Of a DNA stretch of 64,000 nucleotides, positions 41,701-50,700 are shown piece after piece. This DNA comes from Siphonodentalium dalli (lineage: Eukaryota; Mollusca; Scaphopoda; Gadilida; Siphonodentaliidae): assembly GCA_032622095.1 (NCBI GenBank), contig CP136061.1:213994373-214058372 (forward strand), given 5' to 3'. The stretch's first letter is position 1; every line of letters starts with the position of its first letter. The translations under genes were made by a program, and so were the position numbers. A model generated the notes under the pieces. It saw only the letters and a program-made list of their open reading frames with translations, made no database searches and was not told the DNA's origin.

Positions 41701-44700
41701 TTTGGAACACAATTTTTCTAGGCTATATATGAACACTTGATGTATAGGGTCATTTGGGTATGAAATTGTCAGAGTCGACTTCATACTTAGGCTATATACC
41801 CTGCAGATTTAATCACTCAATAATCTCACTGGATGGTTGTGTTGTTTCAACATTTTAACTTCACACATTTTCTACAGTGACATGCAGTAAGCTGTCACCT
41901 CTAATCAGTCTACCGCTATACTAGGCCTATTACTAATTAAGACATGTAGGCTAAGTGTGGTCCCTAATCCGAAACCACGAGTATGCTTTTCGTGAAACAA
42001 TGCGCGGAGGATATTGCGCAGTAAGCTTTTCTCGAAACATTGCGCGATAGATTCTACCACTCACTCTATCTCTCAAATACAAGTTAAAACGTTAAAATAA
42101 CCTTACAAATTCGCAACTGAAGACTGTCTACTACTATAGTTCATGTATTAAATCAACCCCCACCTGCCCCTGTGTATAATAACTGTTTCATTTGTACCGC
42201 GCACTTCCGCGTAGTTCTGCGCAGTTCCGCGCACTATATCGAGGTGCCGGTGTGATGTACTGTTTGCAAGTATTTCAACTTTAAAATTTGAAAAATATGG
42301 TGTCTGCATATAAACAAGTGGGTGAAGTGGATTCTTGTGCGAGGCCAAATTCACATTTATGCGCTAATTGCATGTCAGCATAATGGGATTAGGAATTACG
42401 TTTTCTACTATTACTATTTATATCTTTGATAAAATGTTTGGATCTAAAATTGTATCATGGTGGATGGTACATATACCTTACCCTCCTACCGGTATATTAT
42501 TTTAACTCAATGTCTCAGATTTTTCCGCAGCTATTGGTTATTATAAATAAATATACCGGCACGAAGCAGTGGTAGAAACTAGAAAATAAATAGTAAGTAA
42601 ACTTTACTACGACTGCTTGTAGTTATTTAAAATGACCAACCACTATCGATTTCGACCTAAGGGGAGTTTTGAGAATGTCGGCCCTCTTAATTTAGATTGT
42701 TTGCCATTAGCAATCTAATCTACTATGGCAACCCTTGGCCGTGGCCCAGTTTGCTTCAACAGATGGCTTTGGCATTGTTGATTGCCATGGAAATTTAATT
42801 ATTAGGGCTAGAGAGGGTATCTGAATTACATAATGCTTGAAATGCCACTATGCTTTTAGCAGTATATATGGGATGGCGAGTTGACTTCGGCTGTAATACA
42901 AAAGTGTAATTCCCTTCAGCTCCTGGAATTTCAGAGTCAAGTTGGTTTTAAGTCATTCTTACCGAGATTATAATAGGGCGAAATATAGAGCGAAATATAG
43001 AAATAGGAAATTATTTTTATAAACGAAATAACGGAGATATTTAAAAAAGTGTTTTTGACGAAATAACGGACATATTTTGAGAAGTGTATTAAAGAGCGTT
43101 TAGTATATAAATATAAATAATAGACGGCGGATTCAACGTTGTCATGGGTTTTGACCGCGATAAAAAATAAGCAAACTCTTGCTGAATTTTTCTCGCGGTC
43201 ATAATCCCATGACCACATTGAAACCGCCATTCATTTCTTATATAACCCCACTTGCGATATTTACAATCGCAGTCATGTGTACGTAAAAATCATAGCTGGA
43301 AAGATCGTAGGGTAGTCCATTACATGCTTACAAACAACCTACGATATAATCATGCACAACGACATCGCAATAATGTGAACAAACTATCCACAATTTTGTT
43401 GGGCCCGATTCCTCCACTTACATATTTCTGCGCATGCGTGACGTATCTACACGTTTTTTTTCGCTCCTGTCTAAATCCTGGAAAATTTACAATTCGGACA
43501 TTCATTTTTCGGATCTAATTGGACTAATGTGTGATTATTCTCATATCTAAGGTGTGGACAAAAGCGCGATCGCAATTCTGAAGGGGAGACGCCGAAACCG
43601 AGCGAGAAAAACTCCCGAACTCGACAAACAAATATGGCCGACACTGCAACCATCTCCGGTCAGTTGGAAAATCTCATGAAAATAATAAATGAGGTCAAGT
43701 TAGGGCAAGACAGTTTAAGAAGTACTCTTGACACAAAACTTGATAAAATGAATAATGAATGGGAAAAGACGCTCGATGACAAATTTAAGGACTTTGCTAA
43801 CCCAATTTTCCCCAAATTTAATGGAGTCCAAAATAAAGGTTTATGTTCACTTTTATTAGTAACCACAGTAACCAAACCCATGAATGCAACATTTTAAGAG
43901 TATAATTCGTGGTAGATTATGTTAGAAATTCTAAATGTGGAATTTATAGAAGTTTTTAAAATCAATTTTTTCGAACCCAAAATCAACAAACACAAAGTCA
44001 ATATCAAAGAAAAAAATATGGCAATATATACTGAACACTGTGAAGAATGATGAACAATAAAGATATACTCACATTTCTTTAGTTTCATTAAGATGTTTGG
44101 CTTGGAAGCAGTTGTTTACAGATGGTAGCTTTCATTGCTCAGAAAATCTATTTGGGAACTGAATTTGATGGGTTAAGTTAATGTTCACTCAAGCCAGCTA
44201 AGCTTGTGACCAGCAGGACAGTCCAGGTGCTTGAGCCATGGCAAGATTACATCCTGATTCAGGATGATTGGCGACCTAGTTTCAGGGTTATGGGGTACCC
44301 AGAGATTGGGGATTTAATGTAATACACAGTTCTTTTGTCAAGAGATTCACAACACACCACTGTCCACAGTTATTAAGACTTAACTGTCACCTCACTTCAA
44401 GGGATGTCAGGTAAGTTACTCAAATATTTGTAAACAATTGGTTCTTAGTAATTTTATCAAAGAATGCTTGATAAATATGAATATTATTTTATTGTTCATC
44501 ATTCTTTACAGTGTTCAGTACACATTGCCATATTTTTTTCTTTGATATGGACTTTGTGTTTGTTGATTTTGGGTTCGAAAAAATTGATTTTAAAAACCTA
44601 TATAAATTTCACATTTAGTATTTCTAACATATTCCACCATGAATTATACTCTTAAAATGTTGCATTCATGGGTTTGGTTACTGTGATTACTAATAAAAGT

Positions 44701-47700
44701 GAACATAAACCTTTATTTTGACTCCATCAAATTTGGGGAAAATTGGGTTAGCAAAGTACTTAAACGTTTATCAGAAGACATCACTATGGAAATTAGCACG
44801 GAACGTGGTCGTATTGACACTGTAATTAAAGCCCCTGTCACACTCAGGTCGGCGCTCTCATTGCGCTGCAAAAGTATCAAAGCGCCCACCTAAACGCACT
44901 AAGGTCTCCAAGAACCGATTGGTGACGCAGTGGACACTGGCTACAACGGCCGAGGATCTTCATGGTCGCCCATAGGTGCCAGAGCGCCGCGCTTGTTTTA
45001 TGCATGCACAAAACAAGCGCAGAGGCTCGGCGTTCTGACCAGGACGTAGTACTGTCGCCGTGACGGCGCAAAGCAAAGCGCCAATCGAGCGACGTGAGCG
45101 TTATGTGTACGTAGCAAGAGCGCATATTAGCTTCTCGTGATCGCAGCAAGAAATTAATCTTGTCTTTTGCGACTACAGTGAGCTTAATCAAATTATCCCT
45201 ACGTGCCTTTCTCGTCCTTAATACGCTCAATGGGGCTCTGTCCAAAACTTATTGCGCTCTTTCTGCGCTGTCATGGGGTGTTATGGACTGGTTCCCGCTC
45301 ATATAACGTCAACATTGTGCTGCCACTGCTACTCTGGCGCTCGCTTTACGCCCAATCGTTATACATAGCGTTCTTCCGGCGTTTACAGCAGGTTTACACT
45401 ACGTTCTCACTTTGAAATGCGGTCTGCTCATACCACTGTCACACTCCGCTGCGATCAAGCTGGCATTTGCTTTGAGTTGAAAAAGTATCAAAATACGAGT
45501 AACGCACAGTGGAAGCGCGGAAAATTGTCAGAAATTTTCAATCTGTTAAAACAAGAGAACCAATGTCAGAAATGGTAACGCGCTCAAGATCATATATTAT
45601 AAACCCAAGAATGTAATTGTAGAATATAAAATATATTGGTTTTGCGAATGACCAACTCAGAATTCCGTTAAATAACAATAACAACCAGCACCAAATTAAC
45701 GAACCGGTGGTCGACTCGACCGTCTCCGACCACAACTCCCCAGTGGGCTGCAGAAATTTCTTTCATTTGTAATACACATATAGTTTACCACAAACCAAAA
45801 ATCAACATTAATCAACGTTGATTAACACAATAAACGAAATTTAATTTCCCCAACTACAAGCACCTTTTACGGGACTCGGCCTCCAGCTCGCAGTTTGACT
45901 TTTAAATATTCCCAAAAATTCCCATTCTATAAATAAAACTAATAAAACACCCATTGATAATGTCAGCCCGCACGCGAAACGAGAAACTCCCCACCAGTCA
46001 TACATGCGGCGCGCGTGACAAGCTATGCCGCTATGCCCCTATCCCGCTTATCACGTTTTCGCGTTCTTTTTACGACCCATTGCGTTCCTGCTTTGTCAAG
46101 TCTCACGTTCTCATACGCTCTCACTGCGTTTCCTCCACGTCGTAAACGCTCTTAATGCGTTCAAGTCGTTGTCATTGCGTTGTTAGTATGCTTTGCGCTG
46201 TCATGGCAACGGTACTACGCCTGGTCAGAACGCCGAACCTCTGCGCTTGTTTTGTGCATGCACAAAACAAGCGCGGCGCTCTGGCGCTCTGGGGCGATCA
46301 CGGGGACCCTCTCCCGTCCTAGCCAGTGTCCACTGCGTCACCAATACGTTCTTGGATACCTTACTGCGCTTTGCTTGGCGCTTTGATTATTTTTCAGCGC
46401 AATGCAAGCGCCGGCCTGATCGCAGCGGAGTGTGACAGTAGTTTAATATGACAGCTAATCTATTGCGGAGTGTTAGGTATTTTCCCCACAACTTAAAAAC
46501 TGACTATGACTGGAGAACGCAGGAGGCGCTATCTATACTCTCCGCGCCCGCGCAGAGAACGTTTTGCGAACGTACTAGCATCACAATGACAGCGACTTGA
46601 ACGCACTAAGAGCGCGAGACTTGACAAAGTAGGAACGCAATAGGAGCATACTTTGTTTTAAAAGTTTGACTATTTTCGACAGTTTTCGGCGCTCCTCCTG
46701 CGTGTTACTCATATGTTGGTACTTTTGCAGCGCAGTGAGAGCGCCGGCCTGAATGTGACATGGGTTTAAGGAGCTGAACGAGGTCAAGCAGCAGCTGTGT
46801 CAGGTTAATAATACTCAGGCTTCTCCTCACCAGGTCGATGACAGTGACAGTTCAGTGATCATAACAAACAGTCCAGAGTTGACTGATGAGGGAGAAGAGG
46901 TCCTAGTTGGAATCCTAGAAGAGATGCTGGACAGCATGAAACTATGTAATAAAGGAGTTCGAATTCAGGAAGCTAAGAGACTGAGAAAAAGGAGAACAGA
47001 TAAACCAGCTTTAATTAAAGTGAAATTCAGCAATCTGGAACAGAAATTACTTGTACTCCGAAATAAGCAATGTTTATCCAAATCTGCAAAATTCCAAGGA
47101 TGTTACGTGAGAAGTAGCAAACCGCACACGGAGATGCTTATTGAGACAAATGCGCGGACACTTCTCAGTCAGATTCCTCAGGGAAAAGATTTCTATGTAT
47201 CAGGAAGTGGTAGGATTGTGAGGAAGGGATCAAGGCAGTCTGACTTATAGGATGACGCGACATGTGATATACCGCCAGATAACATTTCTGTTGGTCACAT
47301 AAATCTGAACGGATGGTCGAAAGGCAGCAGATTGCTGAAAATTGAACTTATTAAACTGCAAAATTATGACATTTTGTGCACAGTTGAAACTCATTTAAAT
47401 GGAAAAGAAAATATTGATATTCCCGGATATTATTGGTTTGGAAACAACAGAAAGTCAGTACACAAAAAAGCCCCAAAAGCATCCGGTGGAGTTGGATTAT
47501 TGATCAAAAATGAAATTCTGAAGAAATATACTGTGGAAAATTTGGACCAATCTAGGGATGGTTTTTTGTGGGGGTAGGGATGCTGAAGCGTTTTTTGCCC
47601 ATGTTCTATCGGTAATATATTTATACTCTGATCAGGGGCCCATACTGTTTTGCGGTGATATTAATGCACGTATTGGTGATTTGGCTGATTTTAACACCGA

Positions 47701-50700
47701 TTACGATAAGCTACCACAGACAACTAGCATCGACTCCACCATAAACCAGCATGGAAAGGCTTTTTCGGAATTCCTAAATGAAGCTAAATTTTGTTGTTTA
47801 AATGGCAGATTAAATCCTGAAAATGATAATTACACGTCTGTCAGCACAAAGGGGTCGGCAGTTGTAGACTACATGTGCGTATCACACGAGGATTTGTCAA
47901 GGTTCACCGACTTTCTGGTCACTACTCAATCTTCATTGATTATCAATCATCGACTGCAGAGTTATATTAGTCACGGTTGTAAACCGCCCGATCACAGCTT
48001 TGTGTGTGTTACATTTGAGCTTTATCCCGTTATCCACTCACAAAACACAACACGACCGACCGAATCGAACTTGACCCGTGAGGGAATATCGTCCAAATAA
48101 AAAAAGCCGCTTCCACCAAATTTTCTATCGTCGGACTCAAACTTAAATGCTCTTGCGGCATGTGTCTCTGAAATTGAAGGTTTGATAGAATCCCAGCAAT
48201 CTGTGGAAAAAACACATGAATGTTTCACAAGACTTCTAATTAACGAAATAAAAGAAAAGATACCGAATTTTAATAAATTTCCAAAATCAAAGAAAAAGTT
48301 TAAATATCAAAAGCCCTTTTGGAACGAGGAACTAACTGAATTGTGGTACGAAATGAATAATTGTGAAAAGTTTTTTTACACTGTAAAACAAAATCACGCG
48401 GGAAAAAACTAGCACTTATTGCCTTTAAAGAGGCACGCAGACTGTTTAATACAAAAGTACGCTTTTTCGAACGCAGATACAAGCGGGAACTGATGATAAA
48501 TATATAAGTGGATTGTAAGAATCCCAACTCATTTTGGGAAAAATTAGGTCCAAAAAACCATTATAAAATCCCAACTGAAGTCTATAATGAAGATGGGTCT
48601 ATTAATTATGACATTGACGCTGTCCTTGGGACATGAAGGCACGAATTTCAAACATTGTATAATCCAGATCATAATTTTAATGAATTTTTTAAACAAGAAG
48701 TCCTAAAAGAAAAAGATTTTCTCGAAAATAAACTCTTGGATCCCCTATATCAGGCCAATCGTCGTTTGAACCGTACTATTACCGTGGAAGAAGTAGAATG
48801 TGTCATTTCAAACGCAAAGAATGGTAAAGCATCAGGTCCAGATTATATACCGTATGAATGTTTGAAACCGGAGCAGTTAAGCCCGTATTGCATTCTTTAT
48901 TTAATTTTATTTTGGATACAGGTATTTTCCCATCGATTTGGAGACACTCTTTAATATCTCCTATACCGAAAGACAAATCACTGGATCCCATAATCCCCCT
49001 GAATTATCGGGGCATCTCTCTTTTACCAACATGTAGTAAGCTATTTAGTTATGTAATTAATAACAGGCTGGTAGAATATTTTGAAATGCATGAAATACTA
49101 GACGAAGAACAAAATGGTTTTAGACCTGGGAGGTCGTGTTTGGATAATATTTTCATGTTGTCGAGCCTTATAAATGGGAAGAAATAGTTATTCACAACAT
49201 TTATTGACTTTCGGAAAGCGTTCGATTTTGTTGATATGGACATGTTACTGTTCAAACTACTTAAATGTGGTGTGGATGGTAACATGTACCAATCAATAAG
49301 AAGCATGTGTAAGAGTACTTACTCACGTATACGCATAAATGGACTTCTATCTGATGAATTTGCTTGTAAGTTTGGGGTAAAACAGGGTGACAGTATTTCC
49401 ACAACGCTCTTTAATTTATATGTCAACGATCTTATTCACGAACTTAAAGATTTACACATTGGGGTTGATTTAGGTGAACAAATGATTTCATCCCTTGGTT
49501 ATGCAGATGATTTTGTTTTGGTTGCAGATAACGAAACTGATATGCAGGTTATGTTAAAGGCAGTAGAAAACTGGTGCTGGAAATGGCGTATGACAATCAA
49601 TACCGCTAAAACGAAAAAATTTCATTTCAGACGTAAATCTGAGGATCTGACACCTTGTAGGTTTGTTTTTAACAATAATGTAGTTGGAATTAAAGAAAAA
49701 TATAAGTACCTTGGAATAATATTTCAGCAGGCAGAGCTTTATGTGCAGTAATATCAAAAATTCACACATATAAAGACATAGGTTTTAAGACATACGAAAA
49801 ACTCTTTCTTAACTGTGTAACTCCGATAATGGACTATGCTTCAGCGATTTGGGGATATAAGAAATATAACTGTATAGACATGATTCAACATAGGGCTTTT
49901 AGATATTTTCTAGGGGTGCATAGGTTTTGTCCGCTTTTGGCAATAGATGGGGAAATTGGTATTCAGACAAGCAGGATGCGACCCTGGGTGAACATGGTCA
50001 GACTTTGGAATCACTTTATAACATTACCCGATAGCAGGCTTGCGAAAATTGTTTTGTTTTGGGTTTTGATGGAAAAAGCAGATGGTTGGTGCGCATCCGT
50101 TGGTAAAGTACTTGCTGATGTCGATATGACTTGTTGTTTGGACGTCTTTCAACGAAGACTCTTACGAGAACACTAAGAGTCCTGGTCACAAAGCCTAAAC
50201 TATGTCCTTAAATTACGCACATATAAACTATTTAAAACCGCATATGAACCTGAGAAATATGTAGACATGAATATACACAAATCACATCGTTCTATCCTGG
50301 CACAATTTCGATGTGCTATTCTCCCTTTGAGGATTGAAACGGCGTTTTAAAAATGAGAAGCTCCATGAACGCATTTGTGTTATATGTAGATCGAAAGAGC
50401 TCGAAGATGAGACACATTTCCTCTTGTGTTGCCCTTATTATCATGATATCAGAATATCCCTCTTAATATCTCCACCTGAAAGAATTTCTGAATTGGTATC
50501 CGAAGGAAAGTATAAAGAAGCACTTATCGAAATAATGTCTTACCCACGACAAATATCTAAATACCTCTCTGACGCTTTCAACAAAAGAAAGAACTTTTTA
50601 TATAGACATTAAACTACTTATTATGGTAATGGTTAACACACATATATACAACGAATCAGTATGAATGTTTTAATTTTTATTTTTAGTTTGCGATTTGATT

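Noticed and set aside
43660-44655. Paired open frames (FIVHHSSQCSVYIAIFFSLI and its near-twin)
   Set aside because: They arise from the two inverted arms of the TTAA-4 element.
44877-46435. Open frames of 60-122 codons in the GC-rich block
   Set aside because: Products of the inverted GCGCTC-rich arms of TTAA-5; the same peptide (SALVLCMHKTSAALW) appears from both arms.
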